Shown here in pieces: positions 20,465 through 29,744 of a stretch of 64,000 nucleotides of DNA. The translations under genes and the position numbers were made by a program. How positions within the stretch are numbered: position 1 is the stretch's first letter; each line of letters begins with the position of its first letter. Below the pieces are notes generated by a model. That model did not search any database, was not told the origin of the DNA, and saw only the letters and a program-made list of their open reading frames with translations. This DNA comes from Robiginitalea aurantiaca (lineage in GTDB: Bacteria; Bacteroidota; Bacteroidia; Flavobacteriales; Flavobacteriaceae): assembly GCF_030380815.1 (NCBI RefSeq), contig NZ_JAUDUY010000003.1, positions 62,001 through 126,000 on the forward strand, given 5' to 3'.

Positions 20465-21757
20465 CTATGCCTTTTCGGTCTTGGGACTGAGGAGGTAGGT
20501 TATGGCCCCTACTGAAAGAATTGCGAGGCCCATGAGGCTTTCCCGGGGTTGGTTTACGATAAGATACCCCAATATCCAAACGCTGAACATCAGGAAAAGC
20601 AGGGGCAACCAGGGAAAGAAAGGCGACTGGTAGTAGGTGGCTGACGGATTTCTTTTTCTCAGGATAAAAACCCCTCCCACAGCGAGTGCGGAGCTGAGTT
20701 GCAGTATAAATCCGCAATAGAGCAATACGCTTTCGAAAGTTCCAGTCATGATGTAGAAAATACTGATGATGCCCTGAAACCAGATGGCCACAACCGGGAT
20801 ACCATTTCTGTTTTTTCGCTTAAGAAATCGCCATAAATCGTAGTCCTCACTCATCGCCATGGAAACCCTGGGGCCTACCCATATCATGGCGCTTATACTG
20901 GAGATCAGAAAGAAGGCAATCAGGAAATTTATGCCAGAAGCGCCCCGGGCTCCAAAGACCTCTGTGGCAAAAACATGGCCCACATCGATCTGACCTTGCA
21001 AGGCATCCAGGCTTCCGTGTTTTAAGAAGACCATCTGGAGGGAAACATATAACAGCGTTACGACCAGGGTACCGCGAACCAGGGCTTTTGGGAGGTTTTG
21101 CCGGGGTTGTTCTATCTCGTCCAGGATATATGCAGCGGCGTTCCATCCGGTATACGAATAACTTACATACACAAAAGCAATGGCAAAAGTGGGGGTGAGT
21201 ATTTCACCGGTCCAGGATACCGAGAAATCAAGTGCAGAAACCTCACTTGTGACAAAGAGCCCGGCCATAATTAGAAAAACAAGCAACAGGACTTTAAACC
21301 AGGTAGCAAAGGCCTGGAATCTGCTGCTCACCTCAATATTAAAGGAATGGATTACGGAGATCAATACGACAATTCCTGTTGCCATTGCGGTTGGGGAAAT
21401 CGAAACGACGTTATCCAGGTATGCGCCAAGAGCCATGGCTGCCAGGGCTGTTGGCGCAGCAAAACCAACGATGAGGGAAACCCATCCCGCCAGGTAGCCC
21501 ACAAAGGGATGGTATAATTTTGTCAGGAAGACGTATTCCCCTCCCGACCGGGCATAGGCACTGCCGACTTCTGCGTAACAGAATGCCCCCACAAGCGCCA
21601 TGACACCCCCGAGGACCCATAGCGCACCAATGGACCATGTATTTTGCACATCCAGAAGCTGGAAACCCAGGCTGGTAAAAACCCCGGTGCCAATCATATT
21701 CGCCACCACCAGGGCCGCAGCCACTTTCCATCCAATTTTTTTGGTCATCACATTCAT
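20465..21757 (-). CDS. APC-family amino acid permease
   Basis: A 430 aa inner-membrane transporter with about 12 hydrophobic segments. The first helix carries the APC substrate-binding glycine motif MIGTGVFTSLGF (residues 21-32), and helix 6 carries the FVYVSYSYTGWNAAAYILDEI region typical of amino acid-polyamine permeases. It is probably a proton-coupled amino acid importer. Its start overlaps the stop of the truncated DUF6090 frame (21754-21757). No substrate can be assigned. Confidence 0.88.
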   Translation of the reverse strand: MNVMTKKIGWKVAAALVVANMIGTGVFTSLGFQLLDVQNTWSIGALWVLGGVMALVGAFCYAEVGSAYARSGGEYVFLTKLYHPFVGYLAGWVSLIVGFAAPTALAAMALGAYLDNVVSISPTAMATGIVVLISVIHSFNIEVSSRFQAFATWFKVLLLVFLIMAGLFVTSEVSALDFSVSWTGEILTPTFAIAFVYVSYSYTGWNAAAYILDEIEQPRQNLPKALVRGTLVVTLLYVSLQMVFLKHGSLDALQGQIDVGHVFATEVFGARGASGINFLIAFFLISSISAMIWVGPRVSMAMSEDYDLWRFLKRKNRNGIPVVAIWFQGIISIFYIMTGTFESVLLYCGFILQLSSALAVGGVFILRKRNPSATYYQSPFFPWLPLLFLMFSVWILGYLIVNQPRESLMGLAILSVGAITYLLSPKTEKA

Positions 21758-22053
21758 CCCGGGTGGCTTAGTAATGTGACGTCATATTTGGTTGCTGCCA
21801 GGTAAACACCTTTATTGCCTTCAGATACCTTTCTGGCATCCTGGAGGTTTTCCGTGAACTCTCCCTTAAGGTCAAGTAGGGTTTTTAGCCCTGTTTCCTG
21901 AAGCTTTTTGTCCTCATTCCAAGTATTGATCTGTAAGGCCGGCAAAATCCCAACGGTGACAAGAAGGATTCCCCCCATCGTATAAAACATGTAACGGCCC
22001 CAACTGTTTTTTTTAATCAGGATTTTCCGGACTTTACGAAGGAGGGTGATCAT
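21754..22053 (-). pseudogene. Truncated DUF6090-family gene
   Basis: A 99 aa frame with the same N-terminal architecture as the full-length DUF6090 protein at 18916-19665: a basic start (RKVRKILIKKNSWGRYMFY), a membrane segment and the conserved LQINTWNED. It stops after only about a third of the usual length (about 240-250 aa), at the ATG of the permease gene. A deletion joining the truncated gene directly to the permease is the simplest explanation. Expression as a short membrane protein is possible, so 'pseudogene' is my best guess rather than a certainty. Confidence 0.55.
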
Positions 22054-22084
22054 TGTTGGAAAAGATGAGTCTCAAGAATGCGAA

Positions 22085-25000
22085 TTAATTTTTCTTGTTG
22101 TTCCCAAATGACTTGTCCGGGAATGGAGGGGGTTGGGGCACCTCCCTGGGGTCCTTTCTGATCTCCTCCTGAAGGAATTCGATCGCGCGCTCCAGTTGGG
22201 CATCTTTTCCCTTATACGTAGCATGGGGGAGATTGTCCAGTACAATATCGGGTTCAAAGCCATGCCCTTCAATAAGCCATTCCCCATTATCCCCATAAAC
22301 GCCCATCATGGGAGCCCTGGCAAGACCACCGTCGCTCAGGCGGTTCGCGCTGCTAAGCCAGATCTCGCCGCCCCAGGTCCGTACTCCTATAGTCGTACCC
22401 AGCCCGAGTTTTTTAAAGCCATCTGCAAAAGCCTCCCCATCGGAATAGGTATTTTCATTGACCAGTACTACGATATGACCCCGAAAGGCGTATTGCATAT
22501 TCCAGGTGGGTTTCCCGCTTCGGGTGGCCCAGTACATCCATGCCTTTCGAAGCAGTTTTTCAAGGATAAAACTGTCGATGTTCCCCCCAAAATTGTAGCG
22601 GACATCTATGATCAGCCCCTTGCGGTTAAAAACAGGGTAGAACTCCCTGTAGAATTGACTGATGTCATTGGAACCCATGGCGCGCAGGTGGAGGTAGCCC
22701 ACCTCTTTGTTTGTGGCTGCCTCAACCGCCAGACGGTTTTTGTATTCCCAGTCCCGATACCTGAGATTGTAGGTGCTTCCCATCGGCTTAACGATATGAT
22801 CCCTTGTTTTTCCTTCAGATAATACGGTAAGACGCACTTGTTTTCCTTCCTGGTTTCGAATGAGCTCACCCATTTCTACGGCCTCCAATACGGGTTTACC
22901 ATTGACCCGGGTAATCACATCTCCCTCCGAGATATTCAGATAGGGGTCGTCGAGGGGTGATTTTTCATTGGGATAGTCCGGGTCTGCCCGGTAAATTTTT
23001 TCGATTTTAAAGCCACCGGCTTTTTCATCCCTGCTGAAAACAGCCCCTAAACTGGCCACAGATATATCAGCAGCGTCTTCACGGGTGTCTCCTCCGCGTA
23101 CGCTGGTGTGCAGGGCAGAGAGTTCACCCACGAAGCGCCCGATGAGGTCTGAGAGTTCCTCCCGGGTAGTGACCCGATCAACCAGGGGGAGGTATTTGGC
23201 ATACATGGCATCCCAGTCGACGCCATGCATATTTTTATCGTAGAAATAATCCCGTTCCATGCGCCAGGCATCCGTATAGATTTGGCGCCATTCCTCCCTT
23301 GGCGTAATGGAAAATTTCCAGTTCTTCAGGGGAATTTTTGATTCGGCCAGATCTTTGACCTCGGAACTACCAGCCTTAATCATATAGAAATCTGAGCCCT
23401 TGCGAAGGAGCATTTTCTTCCTGTTTCCCGTTAAGTCATATGTTCTCAGATCGGAAACCACTGTTTTTAATTCAGGAGAATCATTTCCTATTTTAAGTGC
23501 TTTGAGATCAGATTTTGGACGCAGTCCCGAGCCCCGTTCCATAAGGTAGATCGCCTGATCGGAAACCTGAAGGTTGCGGTAATTCCCCGGGGATACCGGC
23601 ACTTCTTCCAGTCGTTCCTGGATACCATCCAGATCAATACTGACCGTAACTTCTTTCTCTTTCTCTTTTCCTTTCTCTTTCGATTCCGAGTCTGATGCTT
23701 CTTCTTCTTCTTCCTGCTGCAATTCATCGGCTTCCCTGAAGGGAGAGCGCGTGCCTGATTTCAGGGCGGTGTGGTAAACCTTATACCGGGCCTCAAAATA
23801 GGGCTCAGGCTGACGCGATCCCCACGGAGACCCCACCAAAGAGGTAAAACTCCTGTCGGACAGAAAATAGATAAAACGACCATCCGCACTCCAGGCCGGG
23901 GACTGAGAATTTGCCCGGTCAGTGGTCAGATATGCGCTTTTGTCTGTCGCTGTGTTGTACAATACAATTCGCGTCATCAGATTATCTGCACTTTCTTCAT
24001 AGGCCAGCCATTTCCCATCGGGGGACCAGGCGGGATTGCCTACATAGTTGTCGAGTTTGGAGATCCGCTTGCTTTTGCCGGTATTCAGGTCCAGGATAAA
24101 CATGCGTTCCAAAAGGTCTTTGTAGGCCAGCCCTTTGCCGTCAGGGGAAGGAACACCTTCAAAACGAAGGATTTCACCGTCTTTGGTCAGGGCTTTTTCA
24201 GCACCGATTCCTTCCGCAGGGAGGGCGACAAATTCAAACTCCCCACTTTCGTCGGACAGGACATATACGGATGAACCATCTTCGGAGAATACGGCATCGC
24301 GGTATCTGACACCGCTCTTCTCAGTAAATTCAATATACCTCCCATCCTTAACCGGAGCAATGAATACGCGGCCTCTTGCCGTTAGCACAACTTTTTCACC
24401 CTTGGGATCTGGTTTGGCCTGGGTGATGTACTGTGACGGGTTTTCCTCCCACTTTTCCCGCAACTGGTCCAAATCTGAAGTAAGTCGGATATCAATTTTG
24501 GAAAAAACGTCGGATGTGATATCGTAAATCCAGAGATCGGCACCTCGCTGGTATACGATTTTACCTTCTGAGATTCGGGCATAGCGAACGTCAAAATCCT
24601 CGTGTTCTGTATGTTGTTTCAGATCCGACCCGGATTCATCCATCGACCATATATTCATAGTCCCATCCCGGTCCGAGATAAAGTATACCCGATTCTGATA
24701 CCACATCGGGTGATGACTTTCCCCTGCGTAATCTTTTGTAAGCCTGACCGCTTCGGGATTACCGTCTTTAAATTTCCAGATCTGTCTGGCAGTGCCCCCT
24801 TTATATCGCTTGGTCACATTTCTGTGATAGGCCGGCCTTACAAAGTAGAGGGTTTCCCCCGAGGCGTCATAGGAGGCTTCACTGGCCTGATAAAGCGGGA
24901 CAACTTCTTTTGATTTTACCTCAGGATCAATTTCAACTACCTGATAATCGGGAACTCCGGAAAAAGCCCGGGTCTGATAGACGACCTTGCCATCAGGGGT

Positions 25001-25363
25001 CCAGGAATTGACAAACGAAGGATCCCGTTCATATGTCCATCTTGTTGGCAGCCCTCCGATTGCCGGCATGGTATACACCTCTGTCGGGCCTTCATAACTG
25101 GCAGAAAATGCAATTGTGGCGCCATCAGGGGAAAATACGGGAAAGGCTTCCTGCTCGGGATGGCTGGTGAGCCTTTGTGCCATACCCCCGGAAACAGGAA
25201 CGGTCCATAAGTCTCCTTCAGCCGTGAAAACGATACGGTCTCCATGAATATCGGGATATTGATAATACCCTTCAAAACCCTGGGATTGCAGGGTCTGCAT
25301 ACAGCCAGTGGCAAATAGGATTAAGGTCAGGAAGCGGGTCAAACGAAATGGGTTATAGCTCAT
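22085..25363 (-). CDS. Tricorn-like S41 protease with beta-propeller and PDZ domains
   Basis: A 1092 aa exported protein related to tricorn protease. After a hydrophobic export signal (residues about 8-28), the N-terminal part (about 35-300) and a second part (about 310-560) are TolB/WD-like propeller repeats (GDRIVFTAEGDLWTVPVSGG, PVFSPDGATIAFSASYEG, PAWSPDGKWLAYEE). Residues about 700-790 form the tricorn core helical domain, about 790-890 a PDZ domain, and the C-terminus the S41 peptidase with the catalytic serine in NENTYSDGEAFADGF. A Glu/Lys-rich linker lies near residues 545-575. It probably degrades peptides in the periplasm. The stop is 31 nt upstream of the truncated DUF6090 gene. 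Confidence 0.9.
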   Translation of the reverse strand: MSYNPFRLTRFLTLILFATGCMQTLQSQGFEGYYQYPDIHGDRIVFTAEGDLWTVPVSGGMAQRLTSHPEQEAFPVFSPDGATIAFSASYEGPTEVYTMPAIGGLPTRWTYERDPSFVNSWTPDGKVVYQTRAFSGVPDYQVVEIDPEVKSKEVVPLYQASEASYDASGETLYFVRPAYHRNVTKRYKGGTARQIWKFKDGNPEAVRLTKDYAGESHHPMWYQNRVYFISDRDGTMNIWSMDESGSDLKQHTEHEDFDVRYARISEGKIVYQRGADLWIYDITSDVFSKIDIRLTSDLDQLREKWEENPSQYITQAKPDPKGEKVVLTARGRVFIAPVKDGRYIEFTEKSGVRYRDAVFSEDGSSVYVLSDESGEFEFVALPAEGIGAEKALTKDGEILRFEGVPSPDGKGLAYKDLLERMFILDLNTGKSKRISKLDNYVGNPAWSPDGKWLAYEESADNLMTRIVLYNTATDKSAYLTTDRANSQSPAWSADGRFIYFLSDRSFTSLVGSPWGSRQPEPYFEARYKVYHTALKSGTRSPFREADELQQEEEEEASDSESKEKGKEKEKEVTVSIDLDGIQERLEEVPVSPGNYRNLQVSDQAIYLMERGSGLRPKSDLKALKIGNDSPELKTVVSDLRTYDLTGNRKKMLLRKGSDFYMIKAGSSEVKDLAESKIPLKNWKFSITPREEWRQIYTDAWRMERDYFYDKNMHGVDWDAMYAKYLPLVDRVTTREELSDLIGRFVGELSALHTSVRGGDTREDAADISVASLGAVFSRDEKAGGFKIEKIYRADPDYPNEKSPLDDPYLNISEGDVITRVNGKPVLEAVEMGELIRNQEGKQVRLTVLSEGKTRDHIVKPMGSTYNLRYRDWEYKNRLAVEAATNKEVGYLHLRAMGSNDISQFYREFYPVFNRKGLIIDVRYNFGGNIDSFILEKLLRKAWMYWATRSGKPTWNMQYAFRGHIVVLVNENTYSDGEAFADGFKKLGLGTTIGVRTWGGEIWLSSANRLSDGGLARAPMMGVYGDNGEWLIEGHGFEPDIVLDNLPHATYKGKDAQLERAIEFLQEEIRKDPREVPQPPPFPDKSFGNNKKN

Positions 25364-25450
25364 GGATCAGAGGTTATGGATTTTAGAATATTGAAAACTA
25401 CAAAAAAAAGGGAGCTGCCCTATTATGAAGGAGGCCTATCCTTGGATGGA

Positions 25451-25480
25451 CAAAAAAAAACAGCCCCGAATCCGGGGCTG
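25451..25480 (-). terminator. Intrinsic terminator after the helix-hairpin-helix gene
   Basis: Perfect 8 bp arms CAGCCCCG (25461-25468) and CGGGGCTG (25473-25480) with a 4 nt loop. On the minus strand they are followed by nine U residues (25460-25452). It ends the transcript of the gene at 25502-25915. Confidence 0.9.
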
Positions 25481-25501
25481 CCTGTATTAAAAAATGGCGT
25501 T

Positions 25502-25915
25502 TTAAACACCGCCTTTCAGGACGTCCTGCCATTTGGCCAGTTCATCCCATTCGCCGAGTTCGGCCAGTTTTGCCTGGGCCGGCCAGGTTCCGGTCATGCC
25601 CCTGTGGGTGGCAAAATTAGGACCAGCATCGTTAATTAACTTTTCAAGGAAGCTCACGGAAGTCTCGGATAATTGTCTGTAGCTGATAATACCCTTGTTG
25701 TTGAGCAGGCCTTCTATTTTAGGGCCGATTCCCTCCACTTTGGTCAAATCCTGTTTTACCGCTGCGGGAGCCGCTGCAGCGCCACCTCCGAAGAGTTGCT
25801 TGAGAAGCCAACCCAGCAGCAGGCCTAGAATAAAGGCTCCAAGAAGCCATAAAAACCAGGGCCAGAAGACATCAGACCCGTCACACGCCATTGTATTTAT
25901 TTGAACTAAACTCAT
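25502..25915 (-). CDS. Membrane-anchored helix-hairpin-helix protein
   Basis: A 137 aa protein with one N-terminal membrane segment (about residues 17-38, WPWFLWLLGAFILGLLLGWLL), an Ala/Gly-rich linker, and a C-terminal helix-hairpin-helix unit (DLTKVEGIGPKIEGLLNNKGI, about residues 56-76). This resembles the HhH domain found in L21-like and NADH-dehydrogenase-E-associated proteins of Bacteroidota. The conserved TWPAQAKLAELGEWDEL tail follows. An alternative start is Met9. It lies 30 nt downstream of the OmpA-family gene and ends in a strong terminator, so these two genes probably share a transcript. Function unknown. Confidence 0.75.
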   Translation of the reverse strand: MSLVQINTMACDGSDVFWPWFLWLLGAFILGLLLGWLLKQLFGGGAAAAPAAVKQDLTKVEGIGPKIEGLLNNKGIISYRQLSETSVSFLEKLINDAGPNFATHRGMTGTWPAQAKLAELGEWDELAKWQDVLKGGV

Positions 25916-25945
25916 ATTGATAGTTTTACAGTTTACGTAGAATAA

Positions 25946-26719
25946 TTATTTAATGATTTGTACAGTTACCCGCCTGTTGCGTTGCTTGTTCTCAGGTGAA
26001 TCGTTTGGAACTGCCGGGTCGGATTCTCCGGCGGATTGAATCTCAATCTTGGATTCATCAACGCCTAGGGAAATCAGATGGGCCTTGTACTCTTCAGCAC
26101 GCTCTCTTCCAAGTTCCAGGTTATACGCTTCTTCTCCGTCGGAATCCGTATGGCCTACAAGCAGGATGCGGTCCCCGGTTTCTTTAAGGTATTCCGAAAC
26201 TTCCTCTGAAAAGGCATAAACAGCCGGAGTCACGATTTCCTGGTCGGAATCGTATTTGTATAAAATTGCTGTCCGGTCATAGAGTTCAATGACGTCATCG
26301 TTTCGGGTGACCCATTTGTACTGAAGTTCGTGGAGCATGTTGGCCATAGTACTTTCACAGTCATCAACCGGACGGCGACCTACCACGATGTCATCTGGAT
26401 CTAATTCTGTGAATAATGCTTTGACCTTTTCGGCCCGTGCTACACCAGCAGAGGGGTCTTCATTCCCAAAATAGGGAGCCACCAGTAAGAGTTTCTTTCC
26501 TGTAATCCTGGCATTGAGGATTTCCTTTTTCTTATCCGGCCACAGTTCATTTGTGATGACCTCGCCTGTTGAACAATCAAAGATCAGAGGGCCATACTGA
26601 ACGACGACCTCCATCTCTTCTTCCGGGCAACAAACCACCGTGTCTTTGTACCAGCCCCAGGCCAGCCACGCGAGCAGCAGAAAGAGAAGAAAAAGTAATA
26701 ATGCTAAAGCTTTTTTCAT
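25946..26719 (-). CDS. OmpA-family peptidoglycan-binding protein
   Basis: A 257 aa protein anchored by an N-terminal membrane segment (residues 3-23, a run of Ala/Leu/Trp). The C-terminal OmpA/MotB domain (about residues 165-255) has the typical ILLVGHTDSDGEEAYNLELGRERAEEYKAHL and SPENKQRNRRVTVQI stretches that hold diaminopimelate in peptidoglycan. The central part (about 50-150) is unlike anything I recognise. It likely tethers the membrane to the cell wall, together with the co-transcribed HhH protein. Confidence 0.85.
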   Translation of the reverse strand: MKKALALLLFLLFLLLAWLAWGWYKDTVVCCPEEEMEVVVQYGPLIFDCSTGEVITNELWPDKKKEILNARITGKKLLLVAPYFGNEDPSAGVARAEKVKALFTELDPDDIVVGRRPVDDCESTMANMLHELQYKWVTRNDDVIELYDRTAILYKYDSDQEIVTPAVYAFSEEVSEYLKETGDRILLVGHTDSDGEEAYNLELGRERAEEYKAHLISLGVDESKIEIQSAGESDPAVPNDSPENKQRNRRVTVQIIK

Positions 26720-26872
26720 TCCTTATGATTTTTGTTAAAAAGTTCCAAAAGATATGTTAAAAAGCCTGAATTTCAAAGAAAGCGGCAACAGTGTTTTAAA
26801 AACGTATACACGGAGCGGAAATCTTTCCGCAAAACCAGGGGTTCTCGAGGCCTCAAAAGAGAAGTTCAATAA

Positions 26873-26917
26873 TGTAACAAAAGTCACAATATACTGGTCA
26901 GACACGTGTTAATTTTG
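26873..26917 (+). promoter_or_regulatory. Crp/Fnr-type operator A and promoter of the DUF983-regulator operon
   Basis: Operator TGTAACAAAAGTCACA (26873-26888) is followed after 21 nt by TAATTTTG (26910-26917), an exact -7 box. The right half-site differs by one base from the perfect palindrome seen elsewhere in the island. The spacing puts the operator centre near -41.5, which suggests autoregulation by the Crp/Fnr protein encoded in the operon. The rest of 26720-26905 shows no gene. Confidence 0.7.
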
Positions 26918-26935
26918 TACTTTGAAAATGACATT

Positions 26936-27334
26936 ATGATAGGAAAAGGTTCTAAGCTTTACAGCATTCTTTTTATGAAATGCCCCAGATGTCATGAAGG
27001 ACGCTTTCTTCAGAACCATCCGTATAACCTCAGCAGTATGAATAAGGTAAGGGACACCTGCCCGAGCTGTGGATTGAAATACAAGTTGGAGCCGAGCTTT
27101 TACTATGGATCCATGTATGTTTCCTATGGGGTAGGTGTGGCTATCGCGGTAGCTGCGTATGTTTTGATATACCTTTTGGGACTTGACCTGGGCATTGCCG
27201 GTATTTTTGGTGTAATTGTGGGCACCTTGATACTCCTGATGCCATTTATAGGGGCAGTTTCTAAATCAATATGGGCTAATTTCTTTTTTAACTACGACGA
27301 GGAATACGCCCAAAAAGCCAGAGAAAACACATGA
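26936..27334 (+). CDS. DUF983-family zinc-ribbon membrane protein
   Basis: About 132 aa from the start MIGKGSKLYSILFMKCPRC. An upstream in-frame ATG at 26906 would place the start within the promoter. Two CxxC pairs (CPRCHEG and CPSCGLKY) form a probable zinc ribbon, followed by two membrane segments (about residues 60-80 and 85-108) and a polar tail. DUF983 proteins are small membrane proteins of unknown function. The last codons overlap the regulator's start by 4 nt (ATGA), so the two genes are translationally coupled and share promoter A. Confidence 0.85.
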   Translation: MIGKGSKLYSILFMKCPRCHEGRFLQNHPYNLSSMNKVRDTCPSCGLKYKLEPSFYYGSMYVSYGVGVAIAVAAYVLIYLLGLDLGIAGIFGVIVGTLILLMPFIGAVSKSIWANFFFNYDEEYAQKARENT

Positions 27335-27963
27335 TACAGGAGTTGAAAGCCAGTTACGGCAAACTTTTTGAAGAGGCGCTGATCAATGAAATTGCTCAGG
27401 TTGGGACTTTTAAAGAAGTGCCGGCCGGCCATAAATTGATGGAAATCGGGGAGTACATCAAAGGGATGCCCTTGCTTATTTCAGGAGTGATTAAGGTGTT
27501 GAGGGAAGACCCTGACGGGGATGAACTTCTGCTGTATTACCTGGAGCAGGGAGACACTTGTTCCATGACCATGAGTTGTTGTATCGGACAGGCTAAAAGT
27601 GAGATTCGCGCCATTGCCGAGACCGATGCCAAACTTATCATGGTCCCGGTTCGCAAGATGGAGGAATGGACGGCCAAATATCGTTCCTGGAGGAATTTTG
27701 TTTTTGAGAGTTACAACAACCGCCTCAATGAAATGTTGCTGACTATCGATACCATAGCGTTTATGAATATGGATGAGCGACTGGTGAGTTATCTCAGGGA
27801 GAAGGCCCGCGTTAACCAGGATTCCATCATCCACAATACGCATCAGGAAATCGCCTATGATTTGCACAGTTCCCGTGTGGTTATTTCGCGTTTGCTCAAG
27901 AAACTGGAGCAAATGGGAAAACTCGAAATCCATCGGAATTATCTGAAAATTCTCGATCTATAA
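27331..27963 (+). CDS. Crp/Fnr-family transcriptional regulator
   Basis: A 210 aa regulator with an N-terminal cyclic-nucleotide-binding-like beta-roll (about residues 20-120) and a C-terminal winged helix-turn-helix (THQEIAYDLHSSRVVISRLLKKLEQ, about 165-190). The sensor domain holds three close cysteines, Cys77, Cys83 and Cys84 (DTCSMTMSCC). There is no FNR-type N-terminal Fe-S cysteine cluster. It sits at the left edge of a sulfur-oxidation island whose promoters carry seven Crp/Fnr-type palindromes, so it is the obvious candidate to control them. Thiol modification by sulfane sulfur is a possible signal; that is inference. Confidence 0.88.
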   Translation: MIQELKASYGKLFEEALINEIAQVGTFKEVPAGHKLMEIGEYIKGMPLLISGVIKVLREDPDGDELLLYYLEQGDTCSMTMSCCIGQAKSEIRAIAETDAKLIMVPVRKMEEWTAKYRSWRNFVFESYNNRLNEMLLTIDTIAFMNMDERLVSYLREKARVNQDSIIHNTHQEIAYDLHSSRVVISRLLKKLEQMGKLEIHRNYLKILDL

Positions 27964-28010
27964 GGTTAGGGTTTTAACCCAAAGACCCTGCCGCCCTAAA
28001 TTAATGTGAT

Positions 28011-29744
28011 ATGCTCAAACGATATTTTCCCATACTGGAATGGTTGCCGGGTTATCAGAAGCAGTGGCTTTCCGGGGATCTTTCCGCCGGACTGACGGTA
28101 GGGATTATGCTGATTCCCCAGGGCATGGCCTACGCCATGATTGCCGGGCTGCCGCCGGTCTTTGGTCTATATGCTGCCCTGGTGCCTCAGATCATCTATG
28201 CCCTAATGGGAACCTCGCGTCAGTTGGCCGTGGGACCCGTAGCCATGGACTCCCTGCTTGTAGCCTCAGGTCTGGGAGCGCTGGCCCTTTCAGGCATTGA
28301 AGAATATATCGCCATGGCCCTTTTCCTGGCCCTTTTTATGGGTGGGATTCAATTGCTTTTCGGGCTTCTGAAGATGGGGTTCATGGTCAACTTCTTGTCA
28401 AAACCGGTGATCAGCGGTTTTACTTCAGCCGCTGCCATAATCATCGGATTGAGCCAGTTAAAACATTTGTTGGGCACATCAATAGCCGGAAGCAGTCAGA
28501 TTCATGTCCTTTTAAGCAATGCCCTTAAAACCGTTGGGGATACGAACCTGATCACCCTTGGGATCGGGATCGGGGCAATCGTGCTGATCAAAGGCTTAAA
28601 AAAGCTGAATCCAAAGATCCCCGGGGCACTTATTGCCGTCATCCTGGGGGTCATTCTGGTGTATTTTCTCGGGCTCTCATCCTCGGGTGTGCTCATCGTT
28701 GGCGATGTGCCTGACGGACTTCCCTCCCTGACTTTACCTGTGATGGATACCGGTAGAATTGCCCAACTGTTCCCAATCGCCTTAACCCTTGCCTTAATCG
28801 CCTTTATGGAAGCAATTTCAGTGGCCAAGGCCGTTGAAGAAAAAAGAGGGGAGCGTCATGTAAATGCAAATCAGGAACTGGTGGCTCTGGGGGCGTCAAA
28901 CATCATTGGATCCCTTTTTCAATCCTATCCGACCACTGGCGGGTTTTCACGTACCGCAGTCAACGATCAGGCGGGAGCACATACAGGTCTGGCTTCCCTG
29001 ATTAGCAGCGGTGTAGTTGGCTTAACCCTGCTTTTTCTGACCCCGGCATTTTACTATCTGCCCAATGCGGTTCTCGCCTCCATAATCATGGTTGCTGTAT
29101 TTGGTCTGATAGACGTTAAGTATCCGGCACGACTCTGGAAAAACAGAAAGGATGAATTTGCACTCCTTTTGGTCACCTTCGTGCTGACCCTCGGGCTGGG
29201 AATCAAAGAGGGTATTCTCCTGGGGGTTTTACTTTCCTTGCTTTTGCTGGTTTACCGGATTTCCAAACCCCATATTGCCATTTTAGGGAGGATCCGTGAC
29301 ACCAATCATTTCAGGAACCTCGACCGATTTACGACAGATGCGGAGAACCCGGAGGACTTTTTGATCCTTCGTTTTGACGGCCAACTATTTTTCGGGAACA
29401 AAGACTATTTCCGCACACAATTACAGCGGCGAATGGCGAAGAAGGGCGACGCGCTCAAATTCATTATTCTCAATGCTGAAGCCGTTAACTATATCGACAG
29501 TACCGCAGTCTTTATGCTGCGTGCTCTGGTGGCGGACTTGAAAAAGGAGAACATTCGCTTTGCCGTGGCCGGGGCCATAGGCCCTACCCGGGATATCCTT
29601 CATACTAGTGGTTTGATTAAGGATATTGGAAAAGAAAACCTGTTCGCCAATACAAACGAGGCCTATACGCATCTGAAAATGTTGAGGGATCGTTCGGAAA
29701 TTGAAGCCAGGATCGCTACACAGACGGCCAGCGGGGTAATGTAA
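28011..29744 (+). CDS. SulP-family anion (sulfate) transporter with STAS domain
   Basis: A 577 aa inner-membrane transporter. About 12 membrane segments carry the SulP signature (GLTVGIMLIPQGMAYAMIAGLPPVFGLYAA, residues 28-57). The cytosolic C-terminal STAS domain (about 440-560, NAEAVNYIDSTAVFMLRAL) contains the usual Asp-Ser-Thr loop. SulP proteins move sulfate, bicarbonate or other anions. It begins 47 nt after the regulator gene with no operator of its own at the standard position, so it probably rides on promoter A. In this setting it may move sulfate, the end product of sulfide oxidation. Confidence 0.87.
   Translation: MLKRYFPILEWLPGYQKQWLSGDLSAGLTVGIMLIPQGMAYAMIAGLPPVFGLYAALVPQIIYALMGTSRQLAVGPVAMDSLLVASGLGALALSGIEEYIAMALFLALFMGGIQLLFGLLKMGFMVNFLSKPVISGFTSAAAIIIGLSQLKHLLGTSIAGSSQIHVLLSNALKTVGDTNLITLGIGIGAIVLIKGLKKLNPKIPGALIAVILGVILVYFLGLSSSGVLIVGDVPDGLPSLTLPVMDTGRIAQLFPIALTLALIAFMEAISVAKAVEEKRGERHVNANQELVALGASNIIGSLFQSYPTTGGFSRTAVNDQAGAHTGLASLISSGVVGLTLLFLTPAFYYLPNAVLASIIMVAVFGLIDVKYPARLWKNRKDEFALLLVTFVLTLGLGIKEGILLGVLLSLLLLVYRISKPHIAILGRIRDTNHFRNLDRFTTDAENPEDFLILRFDGQLFFGNKDYFRTQLQRRMAKKGDALKFIILNAEAVNYIDSTAVFMLRALVADLKKENIRFAVAGAIGPTRDILHTSGLIKDIGKENLFANTNEAYTHLKMLRDRSEIEARIATQTASGVM

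Noticed and set aside
23640-23730. Glu/Lys/Ser-rich low-complexity segment in the tricorn-like protein, considered as a repeat or frameshift
   Set aside because: The frame stays open on both sides and propeller/protease motifs continue, so it is a natural linker.
27964-27979. Inverted repeat GGTTAGGGTTTTAACC between the regulator and SulP genes, considered as an eighth operator
   Set aside because: The half-sites are in the reverse order to TGTAAC-N4-GTTACA and it does not lie 21 nt from a -7 box, so it was left out of the operator set.
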